Positions 54,967 through 64,000 of a stretch of 64,000 nucleotides of DNA are shown here, piece by piece. The number at the start of each line of letters is the position of its first letter. Position 1 is the stretch's first letter. Under the pieces are notes generated by a model that was not told the origin of the DNA, did not search any database, and saw only the letters and a list, made by a program, of their open reading frames with translations. A program made the position numbers and the translations under genes. Origin of the DNA: Saturnia japonica (lineage: Eukaryota > Arthropoda > Insecta > Lepidoptera > Saturniidae); contig CM065318.1 in assembly GCA_033032175.1 (NCBI GenBank), positions 14,446,001 through 14,510,000 of the forward strand, given 5' to 3'.

Positions 54967-55249
54967 CTAGCTGTGCCCCACGGTTTCACCCGTTGTAATT
55001 TTAAACGACAAACATGGCCAAAGCACCCGTTTACGCAATTTTTATGCTTTCTGTAAAACTATTGAAAGTTTTATGACGAATAAATTATTTTTTAAATTAT
55101 AATATAGTCTAGGTTACTCGCTGATATTGTAGCTTTAAATTGGTGAAATAATTTTTAAAATCGGTCCAGTAGTTTTTGTGTTTATCAATTACAAAAAAAA
55201 AAAAAACAATCAAAAATGAAATGTTTCCTCTTTACAATATTGGTTTCGA
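54967..55249 (-). mobile_element. Non-autonomous Helitron, second family, sister of 43879-44166
   Basis: Minus strand ending GGGTGAAACCGTGGGGCACA and GCTAG|T at 54967. The body shares CGACAAACAT, AATATAG and the A-rich run with 43879-44166. The 5' end has decayed: ATTGGTTTCGAAA on the plus strand where the sister has ATTGGTATAGAC. Confidence 0.7.
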
Positions 55250-57159
55250 AAACGAAATGATCACGCAAAATGTATGTTGTTGCAACATACAGTTCAATGC
55301 AAATGTGAACGGAAGTGTATGTCTAGAATGAATTACATTGATTTACATACAAATAAATATACGAGTACAATAAGTACATAAAGATCACTTGCCGGTTCGG
55401 TTGATATCAGCACGGGTGCACCTACCAAAATAAAGACGTAAAAATTTATGACAATAGAATATTCTGGAGATACTCTCACACACGGCATTTGGTTTGGCAT
55501 TTAAAATCAGGTTTCAACACCGGTTATATTTTCAAACCGTTCCAACTCAAGTACACGACAAGTCTTAATTTGAAAAATGATTTTTCAAAACAAGCTTTTA
55601 TCATTAAAACGGGTTATCATAATTAAATAAGCATAAAAAATTTTGTGTTTATAATGCTGCTGACCATTGAGGAGTTCCCTCATAGAAAGCCAACCCTGGT
55701 TGCAGCAGACAGGCTATGTTTTCGACCGTTAAGAAGTTTTATGGTTTTTTAACTTACCATACTAAGAATATGGTAAACAAGAGTTGTTGAATTAATACCA
55801 CATTAACCTTTATGGTTTACCTTACAATTTGTTGTCGGATAAACATAACATAAACATTAACCCGGTACAAGTAGAACACTATTTATCAGAATCATGAATT
55901 CATAATTCCGATAAACAATGTTCCTTCAACACATATTTCAGATTCTTACTAGTCTGAAGGTCATGCTTAATATAAAATTATATTGTCATGGGAACTGAAT
56001 CAACTTGTATAAATCAACTCCGTGGGATAAGGGGAAATGGTGCTAATTCATCTTACAAGTTTTGACTAAAACAAATGAAACTATCATACAAACATTGCAA
56101 GTTAAATAAAAGCATGTAAAATGATTTATTCAGGTTTCGTCTTATATTGATAAAATAACAATTAGTATATTCTTAGTTAATCTGGCGATAAAAGAACAAT
56201 GTTTTTTTATTTGCCGCCAATTTTTACTCTCAGCTTTCATTGGACAAATTGGATAGACTCTAGTAAACGTATGTAGTCTACTTGATGTTCAGTGGTCCAT
56301 CACAATATCTATAAACAATCGCAAGTAAGGTACCAGTCCTAGAGTTAAAACCACAAGCACTGTTGATTTGCCACAGTAATATATCTTGCGGTTGTATCTA
56401 AACGGTCTATATACGTAATTAACGATCATACAAAAGTTACAGTTCAGGAAATATACAAATGTACCACATTACGAGAATAGAGACGCATCGATAGTTCGCT
56501 TCAAGTTCAGCTGGACAATAAAATCAGACCAAAAATCTAGACGTGTTACTACGTACTACGTTACATGCAAGCAAATAACTTTTGCAACAATATAAAATAT
56601 TATCCTTCAATTTGATTCTGTAATTTCTATATTTGCATTCACCTATATCGGAGATTGTGTATCTTTAACAACGAAAGCTGTAGAGGTCGTCATTTTGCAT
56701 GATAGCAATTTTTTTTAATATAAAATAAAATTTTACGACCTAACAAAAGGTGTGTGTTGAAAAAACAATGATTCAATATTTTTATGTTTAATTTTATCAA
56801 CTATGACATTTGATAAATTCGTTTCTCATTGGTTTTTTAATAATTTGTATTAAAAGACACGGAATCATCGAGGAGTGAAGGGGTTTGGTCAAAATCATGA
56901 AGGTCCCACTTTCGATTCCGCTGAAGCCAACAAATTCTTATTATTTATTAGGTGTTTTAGTGTGTTTGCGTAATACGGGGTCTCAATCAAAGAATCTTCA
57001 TGAATTAACCTTGTTAAAAAAAGGTTGATGACAGGTTCATATTCGGAAAGTTATCAAAGAATAAATTCAAGGGATTGACCTTATAAAAAAAAGCTGGTTA
57101 ATTGTTCAGATTTGGAAAGTCTACAAATGATACTGATAAGCTATCATATTTATAATTAT
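55250..57159. other. AT-rich interval, nothing recognised
   Basis: A 9-bp-arm hairpin, TGTATGTTGTTGCAACATAC, is present near 55271. The blocks around 56870-57120 (two diverged copies of TTGACCTTATAAAAAAA-like sequence) are unclassified. Confidence 0.4.
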
Positions 57160-58020
57160 TTTTATAGTAGCATGGGAAAGTGACTGCACTGTGCCTGATA
57201 GTATACACAGTATAATCCAGAAACAATGGATACTATCAAAAAAAGCAATCTACCGCGGGTGTTCGCTGTCATGGCGACCTTCAAACCTGTCAGCAGCTGA
57301 ATGTACTGGTTGAACACGAAACACGACGATCTAAAGAGAGTCACGTGACGGGCTTATCACTATGTACTTACATGATAGTCGCGATCTTAGTTACTGGATA
57401 TACACAGACTGATTTCGAAATATGACACGCCTCAGCGTGCCACTACGTCGTGTTATAACTGGTGTATGGTTGTCGCAATCCAGTTAGACTCAAATGTCAT
57501 GTGTTCGTCTCCTACTACCACCCAGATAATATACATGATATCCCACTGCTAGCCAAGGATCTCTAGCCCCGACGTATTGTCAAAATCTACATCGAGCGAG
57601 AGGTATACCAGCGAAATCTCTCTATAACTTTTTAAAAGGCCTCGGCCTGTCGAGTACTGCAGCAAGTTCTATTTTAGAACGGGTATCTAAAGCGGCATTA
57701 ACAGGCTCTTAACAATTCTGGCTCGGCAAGGAGGGTATCGCGAGCAGTCAAGGTGAGCGCTGATGTGCATCATAAGAGGGCGACTTAAACCTAAACTTGG
57801 ATCGCAAGTACCGGAGTACCGGGGGCTGCTCGTGTTTCCCTCTCTCTACCACACGATGGATCCGGCACCCGCACTTTGAGACCATAGAATGGTAAGATGT
57901 TTGTCTCTTCAGTTTCGCCCCCGGGTAATTTTTAGTATGGAGCGAGATCCGATTATAGCGGCCCCTTGTCCCTTGCTTGCTCCTAATATAGACCAGGACG
58001 TGCAAATATGGACAAGACTC
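57160..58020 (+). repeat. Long GC-richer repeat of the TTATCACTATGTGTATGGTGGTCGC family
   Basis: 57160-57540 contains ATAGTATACACAGTATAATC, GGGCTTATCACTATGTACTT and CTGGATATACACAGACTGAT, matching the array units at 20826-21310. 57590-57710 reads openly as RGIPAKSLYNFLKGLGLSST, then AASSILERVSKAALTGS before a stop, which looks protein-derived. Nothing identifies the parent element. The frames at 57162-57344 and 57748-58005 (minus) fall within it. Confidence 0.5.
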
Positions 58021-58143
58021 TTGCAGTTTGAAAAGATCTCATAAAATCATTAAAATGCTGATCAACCACACATTCGGAATTAAAACATCGAAATCGAAAA
58101 AAAAATTGTTTCTTTTTTTCTTTACTATTGAGGTGGTCGCCAC

Positions 58144-58727
58144 CGGTGTTGCCAAGTCAAGGAAACAAGAAGTAGCCAACCACTTTGAAGAAGTTGCTAG
58201 AATGTTAAAAATTTCGTATCCTAAAAAGTGGCTAAAAGTGGCCAAAAATTAGGCTTGAAAACAAACAAGTTTATAACTTAAAAACGATTTATTTATTGAT
58301 TAAACGTTGATTCTACATAACACTCATTAGACGTTGATGGTTCTGATTTTTTTAAAAACAAGGAAAGCAGTTTTTAATTAATCTCTTTGTCTTAGTAAAC
58401 TAATAAGTGCATGTAAACTTATCTTATTTCTATAACTACTTTTTCTTTAGTGCTCTCAGGATGCTAAATTTTAATAATCTTTCCCCCTCAGCATTTGAGA
58501 TAGAGGAATAGAGCCGTCAGAGGCAAATCATGAAATACTGGTTCTCCACTGGCATTGTAGATGCGTGAAAACAAGTGCTATGATATGGAAATATAAAATA
58601 ATGTACATTATTATAAGAGTTGCCAAATTCGTGACCAAAATATTTAGCCACTAATATTTGATATTTTTGGCTAAACCTGTTAAACGTTGCCAGATATAGC
58701 CACAAAATGGCCAACTTGGCAACACTG
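58144..58727. mobile_element. hAT-type MITE with exact 8-bp target duplication (584 bp)
   Basis: The left end is CGGTGTTGCCAAGT; the right end, read inwards, is CAGTGTTGCCAAGT. Both are flanked by GTCGCCAC (58136-58143 and 58728-58735). The TIRs extend loosely into GTGGCTAxxxTxGCC-type sequence. It carries no transposase. The open frames at 58028-58252, 58039-58245 and 58517-58735 are fortuitous. Confidence 0.88.
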
Positions 58728-58770
58728 GTCGCCACCCCTGGGACATGGCGCCTAGAGAAATCCTTCCGTT

Positions 58771-58870
58771 TTTAGATCTGACTACACTCTTAGCCTTAGG
58801 GGCCCTGAAGCCGCTGCGGCTATTACAGCTGCATCGAATTTGGGGGCTAGCGCAGAGGGCACTCAGCCGC
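58771..58870 (-). mobile_element. Short 3' end of the jockey-like LINE with a 14-bp target duplication
   Basis: Minus-strand 100-bp tail of the LINE family (GCGGCTGAGTGCCCTCTGCG ... AACAGTGTAGTCAGATC type). It is flanked by GAAATCCTTCCGTT at 58757-58770 and 58871-58884. It lies 21 bp from the hAT MITE's duplication. The open frames at 58651-58950 and 58745-58936 are within this cluster. Confidence 0.85.
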
Positions 58871-58884
58871 GAAATCCTTCCGTT

Positions 58885-60233
58885 CGTCCTATTAGACCAA
58901 TATAATAGAGCCGGCCTTGATTGTATTGAAGTATAGTTTTCATCACACAATAATCTTCTTCACCGTCACAGCTACCTAATAATATAACGAATTAAATTCA
59001 AATTAGTCTTAGGCCATAGTATGTACCTATACAGAGTTCCGAAAATTAATAAATGCCCAAATTTAAATTTACTTACATCAAATAGATGTTGCACTGATTT
59101 AAACGTTTCGGTGATTACGATGTGACTTTATCGTCTATCATACTTTATGTAATTATTTTATTTTGTTTATTTCACATTTCGTATACATATTTAGTTTCTC
59201 AACTTCGATAAGCCTGATTATTCATTATTATTGCCTGGATATTAGACTCCTCTCATCTCTCCTCTATAGTGTTTTTACATACATAAATGGCTTCTTAGGA
59301 CCTATATTAAATAACATATTTTTGAATATTGATTTTTTATTATGAGCATTCGCACATCTAAGAATATTGTTGATTAAGTGTTGATTTGGTTTAACAACTT
59401 TGCTCCCGGGGATGGCATATATTGCCAAGTTTACGTGCATTTTTGTGACTTTGTGTCGGGAGTCAAAAGGTTAATCGAAGTCTTAGAACAGTCAGTTCGA
59501 TCCAATTTATCATTGATCTTACAAATAAACGGTGGATTAGTTCTTGAACTCATGTAGATATACCATGGTTAAGATTAACCACGTTTAGGACAGGCGACAT
59601 TTTACGAATCATCAACGGGAAGTTATATCATAATTACATAATTTAGTTAAATAATCACTTTCCTAATTCGCTAAACATTTTTACGAGAAGAATGAAAAAT
59701 TACTTTTTACTTACGAAAGAACATGAATATATTTATACGGTGTGACCAGTGTAAAGTCATTTCGTGTCATGTCGTTTAGACTGGCGGAATATCGATTCGA
59801 TGATCAGACGATTTCTACAGAATTCGCGTACATTTATTCATTTGAATTGGTAAAATTATCGATTGACGGCAAAGGAAAACATCGTTAAGAAACCTGAACA
59901 TTTTAACATTTATTCTTGTATTGCCACCGTAAGTGGGAAAAATATAGAACTATGGATAACTCAGCGTTTGAAATAAACAAAACGTCGTGGGCTGACGTGA
60001 TCATTAAGACTATAACTTATTGTGTGTATTTCTATGTATTTTAGGTAACCCGATTATTTAGGAAGGTTCTAGGCTTATATAATTTCATCCTACGTCCTTA
60101 AGTGGAACAGAAATTTAACGCGTGTGAGCGGGAGATACATCTAGTAATGCGTAATAAGTTAAATTCGCCTATAAAAATGGCATTCAGCACAGCCCTTGTA
60201 TAAAATTATTATTGAACTTTAACACAACTGAAA
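58885..60233. other. AT-rich interval with a weak Helitron-like 3' end
   Basis: GAGCGGGAGATACATCTAG|T at 60141-60144 may be a Helitron end. No gene recognised; the open frame at 59163-59345 looks random. Confidence 0.35.
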
Positions 60234-61475
60234 TCTATACTTATAATAAAAGACTAAAGAGTAGAAATCTGTACATTGAAGATATTTGAGGAAAAATAAT
60301 ACTGGCGTGTCGGGGGGGAGGGGGGGGGGGGGGAGTGGAAGAGTCATGGACAGAACACATTTCGATAGTTGTTTTAAAAATTTTTGTCTGTGTGTCGGTA
60401 TGCTTGAACGCCAATCACGTAAAAACTACTAGACTGAATTTAATGAAATTTGGTATTATTATTGCCTAAAGTCTAAACGGACATTTAGAATGCATTTTAA
60501 CATGTATGAACATTTGTATGGTATATAAATTGCGTTTAAATAATGCACTTGTAAAAAGCGTTGTTTTTTGATGAAATTTGGTGTGATTGTAGTCATAATC
60601 TGAAGGTACATTTAGGATGCAGTTTTACACCTATGGACATTTGTATGGTCTAAAAAATTGCGCATAGGTATGTACATATAAAAAGCAATGTATGTGTACT
60701 ATGTAATATATTTAAAACATTGCCAAATTATTTTATCTTTACATAACAATTTTCTATAAAATCAGTAAATAATGGAGACGTAAGTGCTTTTATTATCCAA
60801 CAGTATTCATAGATGGCGCTGTATGGCTTGGTTTGATATTTATTGTCACACTTAAGTATATTTTCTGTAAGCACGTATATTATTAATCTAAGAATGGGCT
60901 TTTATTATTGATTTTAAATATTTTTAGATAGATTTTTATTAGAGGTGGGCGAATATGAATGATGACTGGTACCTATTAAAAACTAGAAATCTAAAAAAAA
61001 GGTCGCGCAGTCGTAAAGAAAGTTCTTTACAAGAACAAATATAACAATTAGCTGAAAAAAGGTCGTTCCGTCGTAATAATTACTAATTTTATCAAATTAG
61101 TAACCTAGCATTAGTAATTACTAATGGTACTTCGATTATGAATGATCACTTAATATCGAACTACTAATATTAGTAATTACTAATGGCTATAATCGAGATA
61201 TCTTCATAATCGAATGATCACATTTATTTTATGTTTGTTTTTTAATGTTCAAATAAGTAAGAATATTTATTCAATCTAGATTTCTACGATACATGTCGTT
61301 GTTTGATAATTATGCGCAATTAAGATTTTTATTAAATTACACTCAACAGACATACTCAATAGCGTTATTATTCACTAGAAAATAACGGTTTATAAAATAA
61401 AATTATTAAATAGACTTAGCTTTTCGAAAAGAACTACAAAACTGAATATTTTTGTGTACCTTTATATACACCCCT
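60234..61475 (+). mobile_element. Helitron-like repeat, family M copy 2
   Basis: Starts A|TCTATACTTATAATAAAAGA and matches 18250-19490 in order. It differs in having a G-rich run at 60312-60333, a duplicated internal block (about 130 bp, near 60440 and 60570: AATTTGGTATTATTATTGCC and AATTTGGTGTGATTGTAGTC), and an insertion of about 320 bp at about 60925-61245. The insertion contains repeated TTAGTAATTACTAATGG. The copy ends near 61475. Confidence 0.6.
60312..60333 (+). repeat. G-run (7 G, A, 14 G)
   Basis: An almost pure guanine tract in the family M copy, where copy 1 has only five G's at about 18321. It can form a G-quadruplex. Confidence 0.85.
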
Positions 61476-61480
61476 TGAAC

Positions 61481-61666
61481 CCCTTGCCGAAGGGGTTAGG
61501 CAGAGGTGTATTAATGTACACCCAGAGTTCGCCAGGTATATTATTAGGCACTTTGTAATAGGGGGCGAACATATTGCCATTAATCAGGACAAACCCAAAC
61601 TCCGAGCTGCTACTGAGAATTTCATAGAAAACACAATAACACTTTGCTCGACCTGGGAATCAAACC
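61481..61666 (-). mobile_element. tRNA-derived SINE, family A, copy 3 (head truncated)
   Basis: The body matches 20200-20447 (TTTCATAGAAAACACAATAA, TTGCTCGACCTGGGAATCAA). The part 5' of the B box on the minus strand is lost at 61666. Confidence 0.7.
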
Positions 61667-61671
61667 CACAT

Positions 61672-61775
61672 GATGACGCAAGGTGATAGGGCATTTCCTA
61701 ATGTCTGACAGACTATCTATTTACCATTCACAACTTCTCCCGGCAGCTGCACTTGAAATCCAGTCACTTTAGGCT
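61672..61775 (+). mobile_element. tRNA-derived SINE, family B, fragment
   Basis: AAGGTGATAGGGCATTTCCT and GCAGCTGCACTTGAAATCCA align with the middle and 3' part of the family B SINE at 51985-52212. It directly abuts the family A copy. Confidence 0.55.
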
Positions 61776-62284
61776 TACTGTGTTATTATTTCAGGCCAAA
61801 TCATCACTTAACCTCAGATGAGATAGTGGTAAGTATCATAGTATAGATCATGTCTAAAATTGCATTTAAATAAGTTTGTTTTGATCGTAAACTATTTGAA
61901 AGTTCTGCTTCTGTTTTCAATGTTCGTTCTGTCAACGCAGTCATAAACTTTCTCCAAAGGTAGGAGGTATTCGAACGTTCAGAAAAAGATTTCTCTTCAT
62001 AGCGCAAGGATTGATTCTCGTTACAGATAACGTACTCGAATAACTAATGAAAGCGTCGTCTTTCTCTTAGACAATAGTGTTAGAGGCACAGATTAATGAT
62101 GGGTCTCCGCTACGCGAAAAGAATACTTAATGTATGGTTAAAAGTTAAAATATATTTTTATATGTATTATATGCATAATTTTATGTTCCTTTCTTCTTCT
62201 TTCTATATAATGGCGTTCAGCGAACATCACATTAATATTGTATTTTCTAATTATTATTATTTTAATCTTCATACATAGCTCTAT
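61776..62284. other. Interval with no recognised gene
   Basis: The open frames at 61804-62007 (minus) and 62096-62278 (plus) have no recognisable similarity. Confidence 0.35.
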
Positions 62285-62855
62285 CAAGATGGCTGCTCTC
62301 TTGTTAAAACTGTCCAAGGAGTTTTTGTGGACATTTGAAACACGTGTTCTTAACGTTCATGGTTCTTAGTTATTATTTATAATATACTTCACTTGTGCAC
62401 AATAATCAAATAACATAACGTAAAATGCCGACAAAATTACATAACTAATTTAGGACCAAATAACATAACTTTAATAAAATAAAAACCAAAGCAAACAGAT
62501 TAAAATCCCGCCAAAAATTTCCTTTGTATGCAATGTGCATGTTACATTTGAACCAATACAATATGAATTTCTACGTCTTCTACTTGATTTGGCGTCGCAA
62601 AAAGTACTTGCCAATGTCAAGCCTTCTTAGTATTTTGTAACATTCAAAGTAAGTCCAACAAGTAACTCCCTTGTTAGAACTATCTACGAAGTTTTTGTGA
62701 CATCTCAAAATGCATGTTTCCAGTTTATATTTATAATCCACTTCACGTATTCACAATAAACACACTATATCACGCAAAATGCCACCAATATTACATAACA
62801 TAGGGTCCAAGAAGTTAATGAATTAAAATAGAAACAAGATCCCGCCAAAAACTGC
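62285..62855 (+). repeat. Diverged tandem pair of the CCCGCCAA / AAGATGGC repeat
   Basis: Unit 1 (62288-62525) and unit 2 (62655-62855) share TTGTTAGAACT-like starts, GTTTTTGTG with ACAT, ATAATCCACTTCAC-type blocks, AAATGCC with ACATAAC, and ends in GATCCCGCCAAAA. An inverted third copy lies at 47400-47595. Confidence 0.65.
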
Positions 62856-63467
62856 TGTAGATGATAATCTCAATGTATTGTGAGATTTTGAAATATTATT
62901 GCATGTCATTGTAAATTAATAAATGTAAGTATAAGTAATGCCTACGTACCTACTTACTGCTTACTAAAATCTATATTAAAAACTCTATTTCATATTATAT
63001 TTCTTAATTTTTGGTAAACAACTATGTTTAATAATAAAACTATTATTATTATAGACGGCCTCGCGGCGCTGGAGATGTGATTCTTCTACCTGTCGCGTTC
63101 AGGGATAGTATTATAAACCTTCTTTATAAAAAACCACTAAGATTTTATAACTTTCATAGGTCAAACGGTATTGAAGTTTATAAATCTCATTTAAATACAC
63201 CAACATCCATTTTTATTATTATAGATTGAGTTTTGTAATTTTCTCGTAGCTATTTTCAACGAACTGGTTTATGGAATCATATAATTTATATTTATTCGCT
63301 AGTGCGCTTTTAAATATCAAAGGATGTGTTTTAAATGAATATTATATACATTAATATTTATATAGTCTGAAATTTCGACACAATTTATATGGAAATAAAC
63401 CTTGATCAAAGGAATGCATGACACAAGCGTTATTTCTTTACATAAAAACCGATTCTGTCATTAATAA
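62856..63467. other. AT-rich interval, nothing recognised
   Basis: A short GC-richer patch at 63056-63110 (GACGGCCTCGCGGCGCTGGA) has no assigned identity. Confidence 0.35.
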
Positions 63468-63590
63468 TTAGGGAGCGTCCATTAATTACGTGAGGCATTT
63501 CGGAGGGGAGGGGGTCGAACCTAGTCTCGCCCAATCTCACGCGAGGGAGAAAGGGAGTCTCGGAAAATATCACGTAATTTTTTTCCTCAA
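63468..63590. mobile_element. MITE remnant (GGGAGCGTCCATTAATTACG type)
   Basis: AGGGAGCGTCCATTAATTAC, then GTGAGGCATT on the left; AATATCACGTAATTTTTTTC on the right is a partly decayed inverse. The terminal phrase with CGTCCAT and ATTACGT is a common MITE end in animals. No target duplication found. Confidence 0.45.
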
Positions 63591-63944
63591 GAGACTGTAA
63601 AATTGAAAGAAAACTAGTTAAAATTATGAAAAACATGTTTCTCCACTAAGATTTGGCTAATTCCTAAACAATAATATTCGTCGCGTATATATGCAAACTG
63701 TTATGTCTTTCAATCGTACCCTTTCTAGCCTAGTCAGCTGCCTATGCCGCTGACACACCATTCTCATTCCCTTCCTTTCGTCTCTCGACCCATTACCCAG
63801 TCAGTCATCGACTATCCTTGAAACCACGCACTCGCGATATAAGTTCATAAAAAGTTCAATTAATTCTAATACATTTTCTTTATAGTTAAGTGAACCAGAT
63901 TATAACAGTACACTACAAAGTAACACAGTAGCATTCCGATTGTT

Positions 63945-64000
63945 ATGCCGCCACCGGCCAGCCGTAGGGACGCGATAGCAGATGATATTACTAAAAACTA
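63945..64000 (+). CDS. Possible 5' end of a gene, cut by the window edge
   Basis: ATG at 63945 opens MPPPASRRDAIADDITKN and continues to the last base. The upstream 200 bp are less AT-rich than the surroundings and include TATAAG at about 63838, so a promoter is possible. TTTCTTTATAG at about 63884 could also be a splice acceptor. Eighteen codons are too few for a family call, and the frame may belong to a transposon. Confidence 0.3.
   Translation, partial: MPPPASRRDAIADDITKN

Overview
The window is AT-rich, intron-bearing and dense in short interspersed repeats, as expected of an insect nuclear genome. A lepidopteran (moth or butterfly) fits best, for three reasons: the repeat families (Helitron ends reading CACAGCTAG, tRNA-derived SINEs, jockey-like LINE 3' ends), the first exon of a chemosensory-protein gene, and the 3' exons of a malate/L-lactate dehydrogenase-family gene. 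The species cannot be named from the sequence. Very little is host coding sequence: three 3' exons of the Ldh2-family gene (1-115, 716-876, 7036-7194), one chemosensory-protein exon (50250-50451), and a possible gene start running off the right edge (63945-64000).

The rest is mostly transposable-element debris. From 2.1 to 17.8 kb there are two 3' fragments of the same jockey-like LINE (2119-3140 and 8098-9102, the second inside a DNA element with terminal inverted repeats), other LINE remnants, a SINE, and several non-autonomous Helitrons. From 18 to 28 kb lie a hAT MITE with a perfect 8-bp target duplication nested in another repeat, a four-unit 111-bp tandem array that stays in frame, two tRNA-derived SINE families, a Harbinger-like MITE, two more Helitrons, an 88-bp near-perfect palindrome and a degraded mariner transposase.

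The centrepiece is a near-complete autonomous Helitron on the minus strand, 36086 (5' TC) to 28530 (3' CTAG), about 7.56 kb, inserted between A and T. It carries a HUH replication-initiator protein (33634-30773) and a PIF1-type helicase (30860-28863) that would normally be one RepHel polyprotein. A small deletion/frameshift near 30855 and a premature TAG at 28929-28931 split and shorten it. Upstream are a CpG-rich patch (about 34380-34520) and a five-unit, about 175-bp tandem array next to the 5' end. Its 3' hairpin followed by CTAG recurs, in variant form, at roughly fifteen other places. The autonomous copy and the many short non-autonomous copies therefore appear to share a 3' recognition structure, and at least one small element (26533-26913) seems to have acquired a different 3' hairpin.

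From 36 to 64 kb, long AT-rich stretches with no recognisable gene are interrupted by two more hAT MITEs with exact 8-bp target duplications (38221-38477, 58144-58727), more Helitrons, SINEs, LINE 3' ends, an unusual long repeat (57160-58020), and a diverged duplicated repeat at 62285-62855 that also occurs inverted at 47400-47595. No rRNA, functional tRNA, CRISPR or prokaryotic feature was seen.
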